Origin: Paenibacillus sp. FSL M7-0420
GTDB lineage: Bacteria; Bacillota; Bacilli; Paenibacillales; Paenibacillaceae
Reading direction: 5' to 3'
Length of the DNA stretch: 64,000 nucleotides
Assembly (NCBI RefSeq): GCF_038002345.1
Contig: NZ_JBBOCJ010000001.1
Span: 3,658,001-3,722,000 of the forward strand
In this document: positions 1 to 8,658 of the stretch, piece after piece
How the letters are laid out: every line of letters begins with the position of its first letter
How positions within the stretch are numbered: the stretch's first letter is position 1
Translations under genes and position numbers: made by a program
Notes under the pieces: model-generated
The model's input: the letters and a program-made list of their open reading frames with translations, nothing else
Told to the model about the DNA's origin: nothing
Databases searched by the model: none

Positions 1-338
1 ATCCCAGTCTATATGAAGCGGCACGGATGGATGGCGCCTCCAAGCTGAGGCAGTTATGGCATGTCACACTTCCCGGTATTCGCGGAGTCATGATTCTGAT
101 GCTGATCCTTAAATTAAGCCATATTCTGGATGCAGGCTTTGACCAGATATTTATGTTCGCCAACACCTTTAATCAGGAGAAGATCGACATTATCGACACA
201 TGGGTATACCGTGAAGGGCTTGAGCGGCTTAAGATCGGGCTCGCTACCGCTGTGGGATTGTTCAAAGCTGTTATCGGATTTGGTCTGGTGTTGGCAGCGA
301 ATAAGCTCGCAAAAAAATTCGACGGGCAAATCTGGTGA
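1..338 (+). CDS. Sugar ABC transporter permease, LplB type (5' end outside window)
   Basis: This is the C-terminal part of an inner-membrane permease of a carbohydrate ABC importer. The frame is open from base 3, so the start lies upstream of the window. The visible protein (about 111 residues) begins within the cytoplasmic EAA loop (YEAARMDGAS) that docks the ATPase, followed by two hydrophobic segments. The end (AKKFDGQIW) is like the LplB-type permeases at 46850 and 50815, which end in similar K-F/L-x-x-x-S/Q-L/I-W tails. The YtcP-type partner starts 13 nt downstream, so the two form the usual heterodimer. The substrate cannot be read from the sequence; oligosaccharide is the family expectation. 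Confidence 0.9.
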   Translation, partial: PSLYEAARMDGASKLRQLWHVTLPGIRGVMILMLILKLSHILDAGFDQIFMFANTFNQEKIDIIDTWVYREGLERLKIGLATAVGLFKAVIGFGLVLAANKLAKKFDGQIW

Positions 339-351
339 GGGGGTGATCTAA

Positions 352-1221
352 ATGATCCATTTGACAATCGGGGAAAAAGTCTGGCAAGCCGTCGTTTATT
401 TTATTCTGATTCTGCTATCCCTGCTGTGCTTACTCCCCTTTCTGTATGTGGTTGCGGTCTCAGTGACCCCGGAATCGGAAGTGTTAAGAAGAGGCATTGT
501 TATTATTCCAGAGACCTTTACCTTTCTGGCCTATAAAGAAGTATTCATATCTCATGGCATCGGGCAGGCGTACAAAATCACCTTGTTCCGAACGATTGTA
601 GGCACTTTGCTGAATGTGTTTTTCACGGTAATAGCGGCTTACCCGTTATCCAAAAAATATTTACCGGGGCGAAGCCCATTCCTGCTATTCATTGTCTTCA
701 CCATGATGTTTGGGGGAGGATTAATTCCTACTTATTTATTAGTCCGCTCGCTGGGATTGCTGAACAGTCCGTGGGTACTAATCATTCCACAGCTCATTAG
801 TGCCTTTAATCTGGTCATTATCAAAGGATTTTTCGAGCAATTACCCGCAGAAATCGAGGAATCAGCGAGGGTAGACGGTGCCAGTGAGCTTCAATCGTTA
901 TGGCGGATCATTTTACCCTTGTCCTTGCCCGTTCTCTCTACCATTTCCTTATTCTACGCAGTCGGTCACTGGAACAGTTATTTCGATGCTATTGTCTATA
1001 TCAATGATTCCAGCTTAATGCCGCTGCAAGTGATCTTGCGCAACATCCTGCTTAATGTCGCAACCCAAAGCGCTGATTCGCTTGCCAACTCCGGAACGGT
1101 TAGTACATTCGCTGTGCAAATGGCTGCCGTTGTCGTGACTACCGTTCCGATCTTAATCGTCTACCCCTTTATGCAAAAGCATTTCACCAAAGGTGTACTC
1201 CTGGGGTCGGTCAAAGGTTAA
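352..1221 (+). CDS. Sugar ABC transporter permease, YtcP type
   Basis: Second permease of the first carbohydrate importer, 289 residues, the usual family length. It has six predicted membrane segments. The first runs over about residues 12-35, and the EAA loop (EESARVDGASE) is near residues 164-175. The C-terminal signature (KHFTKGVLLGSVKG) is shared with the permeases at 47795 and 51794. The start ATG follows GAGGGGGTGATCTAA. It sits between the partial LplB-type permease and the binding lipoprotein gene, in one operon. No ATPase gene is nearby, so energy probably comes from a shared MsmX-type ATPase encoded elsewhere (family knowledge, not seen here). Confidence 0.93.
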   Translation: MIHLTIGEKVWQAVVYFILILLSLLCLLPFLYVVAVSVTPESEVLRRGIVIIPETFTFLAYKEVFISHGIGQAYKITLFRTIVGTLLNVFFTVIAAYPLSKKYLPGRSPFLLFIVFTMMFGGGLIPTYLLVRSLGLLNSPWVLIIPQLISAFNLVIIKGFFEQLPAEIEESARVDGASELQSLWRIILPLSLPVLSTISLFYAVGHWNSYFDAIVYINDSSLMPLQVILRNILLNVATQSADSLANSGTVSTFAVQMAAVVVTTVPILIVYPFMQKHFTKGVLLGSVKG

Positions 1222-1286
1222 AAAGCATTTCAACCTGAGTTGTTACGGGGAAACCGTGATAATATAGAAGCAAAGGAGAGGTCATT

Positions 1287-2873
1287 ATGCAACGTAAAGC
1301 GATTTCATTGGCTATTCTGGCAGCAATGGTCGGTATGGGAACGATGTTGTCTGGATGTGGGGAACAAAAAGAGGATACATCGGCAGCTCCAGGTAATTCA
1401 CAAGACCCATCGAATCCCTTCAAAACCAAATTAAAAATCTCGATGTTTAACCAAGGCACCTTCAACGCTGCTGCTCCGATTCCTCCCCGTGAAGAAGATA
1501 TCCAGCGCCAAATGCTGGAGGAAGCCGTAAATATCGACCTGGAAATGATGATTCCGCAATCCGGGCAAGCAACGACTAAATTAAATACGCTGATTGCCGG
1601 CGGAGATATTCCAGATTTGATCTTCTTGAAAAGCCGGGCGGATCTCGCGCAATACTATGATCAAGGCGTCCTTGCCGATTTGACACCGTATCTGGATCAA
1701 TTTCCAGCATTACAGAAACGATTCAGTGACGACTCCTGGGAGGCGATGTCCTATCAAGGCAAAACCATCGGCGTTCCAGGTTATGATAATGTAAACGGGA
1801 TCAGCCGCAGCTTCTTTATCCGCAATGATTGGCTGAAAAAGCTGAATATGGAAGTACCAACGACCCCTGACGAGTTATTTGAAGTTATGAAAGCCTTTAC
1901 AGAGAAAGACCCGGATGGTAATGGCAAGAACGATACGTACGGATTCATCGGCGGTATGAACAAAGAAGGCAATCTGCAAACCTACGGCTTCGATAGCTTG
2001 ATGTGGATGTTCGGCGTCAATCCTCCCTCAGCCATTGATGTGAAGGACAATCAGCCGGTGTTCCTGTTTACCGACCCCAAAATGAAAGAAGCGCTCGCTT
2101 ATATTCATAAAATGATGGAGGCCAAAGTGGTAGATCCAGATTGGGTGACGATGAATACTCCCGAATTGCTGGATCAAAAGTTATTTAAGGGCAAAGTCGG
2201 TTTCATGATCAGAGATGCCCGCAGGCTGGAGCCGGATTATCAGCAGAAAATGAAAGAAATCAGCGGAGAAGTCCCGGAATGGATCGTCATTCCTCCAATG
2301 ACTGGTCCTTATGGCGATCAAATTGTAGAGAGAAAATCGTTCCAGGGCAATTCATGGGCCATCTCCAAAAAAGCGGACAAGGACAAAATCATCCGGATCT
2401 TGGCCATGCTGAATTATCTCTTTACAGACGAGGAAGCCTATCCGAACTTCGCCTACGGAATTAAAGGGATTCATTGGGATGTTGTGGACGGTAAGATCAA
2501 GAATAAAACCTCTGAATTATCGAAGGAAATGAAAGAAAAATATCTATGGGTCGATCATTACAGAATGCCGCGTCATGGCGATGATGCTGAGTACTTCAGC
2601 TTCCAGAACCCTAAGACGGCTGAGGCCTTTAAGAACAATCAGCAATACGTGGCGGCTACGTTGCCCGGGAATTTATTGACCGAGGACCCGAACGATACAT
2701 TGGCAACAGACCGCCAACGTTTCATTAATGAAAGCCTGGTCAAATTTATGACCGGCAAAGATCCTCTGGACAACTGGGACAATTTCCTCCATACGCTGGA
2801 GACCAAGTTTGACATGCAGAAGTATACGGACACAGTCATCAAGCAATTTACAGAAGCGGGCTTAATCAAGTAA
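1287..2873 (+). CDS. Sugar-binding lipoprotein of ABC importer, LplA type
   Basis: Extracellular solute-binding protein (528 residues) that would capture an oligosaccharide for the two upstream permeases. The N-terminus is a lipoprotein signal peptide with lipobox LSGC, giving lipid-modified Cys24. A DPDGNGKND stretch near residue 210 resembles a calcium-binding loop; equivalents occur in the binding proteins at 45213 and 52714. A strong Shine-Dalgarno (AAAGGAGAGG) precedes the ATG. A hairpin with a T-rich tail follows the stop and may lower read-through into the kinase gene. The substrate is unknown. Homologues near lyase or GH genes often bind plant cell-wall oligosaccharides, but that is inference. 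Confidence 0.92.
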   Translation: MQRKAISLAILAAMVGMGTMLSGCGEQKEDTSAAPGNSQDPSNPFKTKLKISMFNQGTFNAAAPIPPREEDIQRQMLEEAVNIDLEMMIPQSGQATTKLNTLIAGGDIPDLIFLKSRADLAQYYDQGVLADLTPYLDQFPALQKRFSDDSWEAMSYQGKTIGVPGYDNVNGISRSFFIRNDWLKKLNMEVPTTPDELFEVMKAFTEKDPDGNGKNDTYGFIGGMNKEGNLQTYGFDSLMWMFGVNPPSAIDVKDNQPVFLFTDPKMKEALAYIHKMMEAKVVDPDWVTMNTPELLDQKLFKGKVGFMIRDARRLEPDYQQKMKEISGEVPEWIVIPPMTGPYGDQIVERKSFQGNSWAISKKADKDKIIRILAMLNYLFTDEEAYPNFAYGIKGIHWDVVDGKIKNKTSELSKEMKEKYLWVDHYRMPRHGDDAEYFSFQNPKTAEAFKNNQQYVAATLPGNLLTEDPNDTLATDRQRFINESLVKFMTGKDPLDNWDNFLHTLETKFDMQKYTDTVIKQFTEAGLIK

Positions 2874-2880
2874 ATCAAAC

Positions 2881-2913
2881 GAAGAGAGCGGCTATAATTA
2901 GCCCCTCTCTTTA
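2881..2913 (+). terminator. Intra-locus terminator or attenuator hairpin
   Basis: AAGAGAG-C-GGCTA (2882-2894) pairs with TAGC-C-CCTCTCTT after a TAAT loop and is followed by a short T-rich tail. It lies between the binding-protein gene and the kinase gene, where it could make transporter mRNA more abundant than regulator mRNA. Confidence 0.6.
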
Positions 2914-2963
2914 TTGTCATATGCTATGATTTGTTCAATTCAGCTTTAGAAGGAAGAGGATCC

Positions 2964-4703
2964 ATGCGAAGAAGAATCAGCTTGCCTTTGAAATTATTTT
3001 TGATCGTGTTTGCCTTTGTATTAAGCTGCATTATCTTGATCAGCCAGCTGTCTTACCGCTATGTCCAAAAGGAAATAAGAACCTCTGACCTGTATTACAC
3101 CAACCAGATACTTGACAAGGTAGATCAGTATTTCACCGTTAATTTCTCCTCCTTCCAGACGATCCTGTTCTCGGTGGAATCATCGGTGAAAGCCAACATT
3201 GGCAATCTGGATGTGATTAAGAAGCAATTACGAGAGCTGTATGAACTCAACAGTAATTACGTCAGTAATATTTATCTGATCAAAAGCGATTTATCCATTC
3301 TAGGCGGAAGTGCGCCTACCCGGATATTCGATGAATCTTTAGCTGAAAGAGAGCCATTGTTTGACGCGGCTGACAAGAACAGAAGGATTACCTTTGTCAG
3401 TGATCCTTACAAATCCAAATATTCCGGATGGACCGTTACGATGGTCCGGTATCTGAACAGCGCTCCGTTTCCTATGGCCATTGCGGTAGATCTGGATCTC
3501 AATGCCATTGAAGAAACCTTGTTCAAGATTAATACACAAGAACAAATGAATCTGGCTCTGCTCACCGCATCGGGAAAAATCATCGCCGGATTCTCGGAAA
3601 ATAAAGGCCCCATAAGTATTCTGGATCATACCTTCTCCATCGGTGAAACGTCAGCGGAACAAATTCTGGATACCCCGGAAACCAGTCTTCAACTGCATAC
3701 CAAGGAGGGCCTGCCCGTCTCCCTTCTCAAAAAACCGACAGAGAAATTCAACTGGACGCTGATCTCGATCAACGATGAATCACGCTTGAAAGCTGCGTTG
3801 TCCCGGCTGGAAACCTATTATATCGAGCTTCTGGCTGCCGGCTTTGTGTTAAGTCTATTCATCTCTTTGTTGATAGCCAAATATATAAGGACCCCTCTCT
3901 ACGCACTCAAAACAAAGATGAAGCGGGTGGAGCAAGGCATTCTTACCACTCCAGTATCAATTAACCGGAACGATGAGTTTGGAGATCTCTCCAAGGCATT
4001 TGACCGTATGCTGCAGCAGATTGTGGAGCTGATCCGGGGAGCGGAGCTTCATCATGAACTGGAGCGGAAGCTGGAAATCCAAGTGCTTCAATCTCAAATA
4101 AACCCTCATTTTCTGTATAATACGCTGGGTTCAATCAGCAATGTCATCCGGCTCGGACGAATAGAGAAAGTAGATGTGGTCATCGAATCGCTCATTTCAA
4201 TACTGGAATATGGGATCGCCGATGCTGCGGAGAAGGTCTCTCTGCGTCAGGAATTGCAAAATGTAGCGGACTATATCGCGATCCAGAACATCCGTTATAA
4301 CCGAAGCTTCCACTTGATTGAAGATATCGAAGCAGGGTTAATGGATTTTCCTGTTTTTAGAATGCTGCTGCAGCCCCTTGTAGAGAACAGTATCTTCCAT
4401 GGTTATAACGGAGGGGGAATCGAAGGCCCTATTACTATTCATGCGTACAGAGAGGGCGGCATCGTCATCATAGAAGTAATTGACCAAGGGGAAGGCATTC
4501 CAGCGGATACGCTAAAGTATATTCTGGTTTCAGAACCGGGTGATACGGAAGTGAAGCGGAAAAGAATCGGGTTAAACAATATTCATGACCGGATAAGACT
4601 TCACTACGGAGAGCAGTTCGGTCTCCAGATCATAAGCATACCTAATGAAATAACCCGTGTCCGCGCCTTATTCCCGGCAGCCTTGTTTAAAGGAGATGCA
4701 TGA
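2964..4703 (+). CDS. Sensor histidine kinase, YesM type
   Basis: Membrane sensor kinase of a sugar-responsive two-component pair. I chose ATG 2964 because GGAAGAGGA lies just upstream; an in-frame start at 2931 has no ribosome site. The protein is 579 residues. It has TM1 at about 9-28, an extracellular Cache-like sensor region, TM2 at about 287-306, a HAMP domain, and a His_kinase box (QINPHFLYNT) with the phospho-accepting His382. The HATPase domain carries LVENSIFHGY and DQGEGIP motifs. Its stop overlaps the response-regulator start by 4 nt (ATGA). By family precedent it should activate the adjacent importer when ligand is present; the ligand is unknown. Confidence 0.93.
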   Translation: MRRRISLPLKLFLIVFAFVLSCIILISQLSYRYVQKEIRTSDLYYTNQILDKVDQYFTVNFSSFQTILFSVESSVKANIGNLDVIKKQLRELYELNSNYVSNIYLIKSDLSILGGSAPTRIFDESLAEREPLFDAADKNRRITFVSDPYKSKYSGWTVTMVRYLNSAPFPMAIAVDLDLNAIEETLFKINTQEQMNLALLTASGKIIAGFSENKGPISILDHTFSIGETSAEQILDTPETSLQLHTKEGLPVSLLKKPTEKFNWTLISINDESRLKAALSRLETYYIELLAAGFVLSLFISLLIAKYIRTPLYALKTKMKRVEQGILTTPVSINRNDEFGDLSKAFDRMLQQIVELIRGAELHHELERKLEIQVLQSQINPHFLYNTLGSISNVIRLGRIEKVDVVIESLISILEYGIADAAEKVSLRQELQNVADYIAIQNIRYNRSFHLIEDIEAGLMDFPVFRMLLQPLVENSIFHGYNGGGIEGPITIHAYREGGIVIIEVIDQGEGIPADTLKYILVSEPGDTEVKRKRIGLNNIHDRIRLHYGEQFGLQIISIPNEITRVRALFPAALFKGDA

Positions 4704-6325
4704 TGGTGAGAGACTACACCTGCTTCATTGTTGACGATGAAGATCTAATCATACAACGATTGGAATTGTTTTTTAAGGAGCTCTCCCATAGGGATAAACG
4801 ATTCCGTCTAGTGGGAAAAGCGAATAATGGGGTGGAAGGGGTAGAGGAGATCGTAAAGCTTAAGCCGGATATCGTAATCTCTGATATCGTTATGCCGCGA
4901 ATGGATGGAATTTCCATGATTGAGCAGCTAAAGCCTAAGCTTCCTCATACGCAGTACATTCTTTTGACCGCCTATTCATCCTTTGAATACGCGCAGCGGG
5001 CCATTCAGGCCAACGTATTGGAGTACATTGTTAAGGTTCCGCTCAGGGAGGCGGATTTGGATCGCGCTCTTGCTAAGGCAGCGGGGATTTTAAATGAAAT
5101 GAAGACCAAAGAAGCGGAATTTCAATCGTTACACATATCCGTGCTTGAGAATAAATATAGAGTCCGCAAGCAGTTTTTTAATGAGCTTATCCGCGGGGAG
5201 ATTCCTACTCACCGGGCATCGGATTTTGCCAATCGCATGCAATTCCATTTCTTTCAAGCGAGCTATTGCTGCTTCATTGTGGAAATGAACCGGTATGAGA
5301 GTTTCCGGAACGATTATTCAGCTTCAGATCAAAACATCTTGAAATATGCGATTACGAATATCATCGAAGAAACGGTGGTGAATGGGGGCAGAGGCGTAGC
5401 TGCGGATCTAGCCGATAATCGTTTTATCGGCTTTCTGTCCTGGGAGAATCATCGCAGCGATATGGACACAGAATATGCTTGCCATTCATTGGGGAGTCAA
5501 ATCATCTCCCACTTACAGCAATACTTGAATCAAAGGGTATCCGTCGCTTTTGGAGGCCCGCACCGGGGCTGGGAATCCATCAAACAAGCTTACATGGAAG
5601 CTAATAGCGTGAGTGAAGATTTCTATTATCATGAAGAGAGAACCGTCACAACGCCCATGCATCGCTTACATTATCATAACGACAAACAAGAGGACTTTCA
5701 GCTGAAGCTGGATGACTTCCTCAAATGGGTGCAACGAAAAGTATCCAAGGAAGAGCTGGAGAAAGAACTCTCTGAGCTAAACCAATGGGTGACGAATTAT
5801 AAAATTCATAGGTCCGTCATGGCACCTATGCTCCAAGACTTATACAGAGACATTACTGCGAAATTTAAATCCCGGAACGCGGTGACCACGGATGTGTCGG
5901 AGCTTCCCATAAAATTCATGACCTTTGGGGAGCAGCTTGCCTATATTGGCGACTTCACCTTCGAATATGTACACGCCGGCCAACTTTTACATCGTATAGA
6001 AATTATGAGTGCACTGCGGTATATAGAGCACAACCTGAAACAGAGAATAACGCTGGAGGCTATTGCCGAGGAAGTGAATCTGGCTCCATCGTATTTCAGC
6101 AGCTTGTTCAAAAAAACAATGAACGAGGGCGTTATCAGCTACATCAACCGTAAAAAAATTCAATTAGCTCTTGAGCTCTTAAATATTCAGGATTACTCTT
6201 TATTGGAATTGTGTGAGGAAGTGGGAATTGTGAACGAAGGTTATTTCTGCAAATTATTCAAAGAGTACACAGGTGTTACGCCTAAGCAATACCGGATCAA
6301 AATGACACGGTATGCATCCAAATAA
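4700..6325 (+). CDS. AraC-type response regulator, YesN type
   Basis: Partner of the upstream kinase, 541 residues. The receiver domain (about 1-125) starts with IVDDED and has the phospho-acceptor Asp62 in the SDIVMPRMDG motif. A long linker follows, and the C-terminal AraC double helix-turn-helix is at about 436-537 (IEHNLKQRITLEAIAEEV; GYFCKLFKEYTGVTPKQYR). The ATG overlaps the kinase stop and AAAGGAG precedes it. It is expected to bind upstream of the transporter operon, whose promoter lies outside this window, and perhaps upstream of the FAD oxidoreductase gene that starts about 100 nt downstream. Confidence 0.93.
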   Translation: MMVRDYTCFIVDDEDLIIQRLELFFKELSHRDKRFRLVGKANNGVEGVEEIVKLKPDIVISDIVMPRMDGISMIEQLKPKLPHTQYILLTAYSSFEYAQRAIQANVLEYIVKVPLREADLDRALAKAAGILNEMKTKEAEFQSLHISVLENKYRVRKQFFNELIRGEIPTHRASDFANRMQFHFFQASYCCFIVEMNRYESFRNDYSASDQNILKYAITNIIEETVVNGGRGVAADLADNRFIGFLSWENHRSDMDTEYACHSLGSQIISHLQQYLNQRVSVAFGGPHRGWESIKQAYMEANSVSEDFYYHEERTVTTPMHRLHYHNDKQEDFQLKLDDFLKWVQRKVSKEELEKELSELNQWVTNYKIHRSVMAPMLQDLYRDITAKFKSRNAVTTDVSELPIKFMTFGEQLAYIGDFTFEYVHAGQLLHRIEIMSALRYIEHNLKQRITLEAIAEEVNLAPSYFSSLFKKTMNEGVISYINRKKIQLALELLNIQDYSLLELCEEVGIVNEGYFCKLFKEYTGVTPKQYRIKMTRYASK

Positions 6326-6424
6326 GGCTGCAAAGAATATATAAATTTCTCTCGAAATCCTATAAAAAAAAGGGCATCAGATGGCTTACCATGATAGAAG
6401 GATCTACTCATGGAGGTTATCAAA

Positions 6425-8641
6425 ATGGAGCTTATTAAAGCAGATGTAACCGTCGTAGGCGGAGGGATTGCCGGAATATGCGCTGCCATTGCTGCCGCAC
6501 GCCAAGGGCTGCAGGTCTCACTTATTAATGACCGGCCGGTTCTTGGAGGAAATGCGAGCAGCGAGGTCAGGGTTCATATCAACGGGTCAGCATATCTCGG
6601 AAACAGTCCATCCTATTATGCACGCGAGGGCGGATTGGTGGAAGAGCTCAAGCTGAAGATTTTTCACTATAACCCGTTATACAACAAGAAGCTGATGCTG
6701 TCGCTTTCGGATATGGTCTTGCTCGACATGGTTTATGCGGAGCCTAACCTTTCGCTATTTCTGAATACATGCGTGCATGATACGGGCATGGAGAACGGCA
6801 GAATTAAGTGGGTGGAGGGTCTTCAGTTAGCTTCCGAAAGAAAATTCCGGTTCGAAAGCCGAACCTTCATCGATTGCTCCGGTGATGGAGTGGTCGGATA
6901 TCAGGCAGGTGCGCACTTCCGCCGGGGAAGAGAAGCGAAGCATGAATACAACGAAGAATTGGCTCCTGACGCGGCGGATCATTACACCATGGGCGACACG
7001 ATCCTGTTTCAAGCCCGTGACGTAGGATATTCCGTTCCATACACAAGGCCTAACTTTGCCTATGACATTACGAAGCTGGCTTTTTTCGACAGTATCAGAC
7101 AAGGCTTAAACCATCGGGCTTTACCCCGAAGAATCAACGGACTTGGCGGATTATGGTGGCTGGAATACGGCGGACATCTGGATACGATCAAGAATAATGA
7201 GGACATCGCCTTGGAATTGCGGAAATTGGTGTATGGGATTTGGGATTATATCAAAAATAGCGGCGAATTTGACGATGTAGACCATCTCATCTTGGATTAT
7301 GTATGTCCGATTCCGGGAAAGCGGGAGTCACGGCGGTTCATAGGGGACCACATGTTGTCCCAGAACGATCTTACAGCAAAGCCGCATTTCGAAGATGCTG
7401 TCTCCGTCGGTGGATGGTATATGGATTTACATGCGAATAAGGGTGTCTACGATGAGGGACCGGCTACGGCATGGAATTTCGTGCCCGGATTGTACAATAT
7501 CCCTTTCCGCAGTTTATATTCAAGCAATATTCCTAATCTCATGTTTGCCGGACGCAATATAAGCGCTACCCATGTGGCTTTCGGATCTACAAGGGTCATG
7601 GCCACCTGCGGTTGTATGGGGCAGGCGGTTGGAACGGCTGCTTCGTTATGCGTGAAATATGAGGCCGACCCTGCAGCCATCGTCGAATCTCATATGGAGG
7701 AGCTGCAGGCGCTGCTGCTTCGGGACGGCCAGACGATTGTAGGGCTTCAAGAGGAACTAAGTCCTTACTTCACTGAGGGATTAACGATTCGTGCTTCGTC
7801 TCAGCGCAGCTATGACAATCCCCTTCCAACCGAAGAGCTCTCCCTGGAGAACGGGTTATGCCTGGTCTTGCCGATTCAGACAGCCGTGGCGGAAAGTGTA
7901 CGGGTCAAAATTAAAAACAGGTCCGGATGTCCGGAACCCTTGCATGTCAAGCTGTTTGGCGGAGAACGGAAGGAAAACTACATTCCCTCCAGCGGATTGA
8001 ACGATTACCGCTTGGAGATTGCAGCCGGTCATGACGACTGGATTACGCTGGTCTTGGACTGCAAGACACCGGCTGACGACAAAATTTACATCGTATTGGA
8101 GGGCGCGGGTAGTCTTGCCGTATACGGCAATGAAGAGAAACTGACCGGAGCGGTCAGCTTCCAATATCGTCCGGAAGAGCCGTCCAGGCTGAAAAAAATC
8201 AATAAGAGCATTTGCTTCAAGGATCTGCTGCCGGCCCAGAGTATGTATACTCCCGAGAATGTTGTCAACGGCTTCTCCAGACCTTATGGCCTGCCGAACG
8301 GCTGGATTTCGGAGCGTACAGAAGGACAGGAATGGCTGGAATTCTGTTTTGACGGCCCCAAAAATGTAGAGGAAATCCATCTTGTGTTCAATTCACAGCT
8401 CGATTTAGAGCATTTCAACGACCCGATCGAGTCCCTTGTGCAAGATTATGAGCTGACCTTGACTCTAGAAGACGGAACCGAGAGGACAATCCTGACACGC
8501 GGGAATTATCTCACGTTGAATAAACATCAGGTGGATGCGAAACATGTCACCCGCGTCCGGATGAATTTCAGCAGAACGTATGGTTCACCTTATTTTGAAG
8601 TGTTTGCTGTAAAATGGTTTGCTCCTAAAATCGATAAATGA
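6425..8641 (+). CDS. FAD-dependent oxidoreductase (FAD_oxidored family) with C-terminal beta domain
   Basis: Flavoprotein of 738 residues. I chose ATG 6425 because GGAGG lies 8 nt before it. The N-terminal Rossmann motif is VVGGGIAG (about 10-17), followed by the family's LGGNASSEVR block. A conserved late block, GRNISATHVAFGSTRVMATCG, near residue 380 marks the second half of the FAD domain. The last roughly 250 residues resemble a beta-sandwich extension, perhaps for carbohydrate binding. There is no signal peptide, so it should be cytosolic. Its place directly after an importer and its two-component system, and next to an SGNH hydrolase, suggests action on the imported glycoside. The actual reaction is unknown. 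A shorter paralogue is at 57772. Confidence 0.85.
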   Translation: MELIKADVTVVGGGIAGICAAIAAARQGLQVSLINDRPVLGGNASSEVRVHINGSAYLGNSPSYYAREGGLVEELKLKIFHYNPLYNKKLMLSLSDMVLLDMVYAEPNLSLFLNTCVHDTGMENGRIKWVEGLQLASERKFRFESRTFIDCSGDGVVGYQAGAHFRRGREAKHEYNEELAPDAADHYTMGDTILFQARDVGYSVPYTRPNFAYDITKLAFFDSIRQGLNHRALPRRINGLGGLWWLEYGGHLDTIKNNEDIALELRKLVYGIWDYIKNSGEFDDVDHLILDYVCPIPGKRESRRFIGDHMLSQNDLTAKPHFEDAVSVGGWYMDLHANKGVYDEGPATAWNFVPGLYNIPFRSLYSSNIPNLMFAGRNISATHVAFGSTRVMATCGCMGQAVGTAASLCVKYEADPAAIVESHMEELQALLLRDGQTIVGLQEELSPYFTEGLTIRASSQRSYDNPLPTEELSLENGLCLVLPIQTAVAESVRVKIKNRSGCPEPLHVKLFGGERKENYIPSSGLNDYRLEIAAGHDDWITLVLDCKTPADDKIYIVLEGAGSLAVYGNEEKLTGAVSFQYRPEEPSRLKKINKSICFKDLLPAQSMYTPENVVNGFSRPYGLPNGWISERTEGQEWLEFCFDGPKNVEEIHLVFNSQLDLEHFNDPIESLVQDYELTLTLEDGTERTILTRGNYLTLNKHQVDAKHVTRVRMNFSRTYGSPYFEVFAVKWFAPKIDK

Positions 8642-8658
8642 GGCAAGGTGAAGTCACG

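Noticed and set aside
7856..8380. A 174-codon minus-strand frame
   Set aside because: It is antisense to the FAD oxidoreductase gene and has no start signal.
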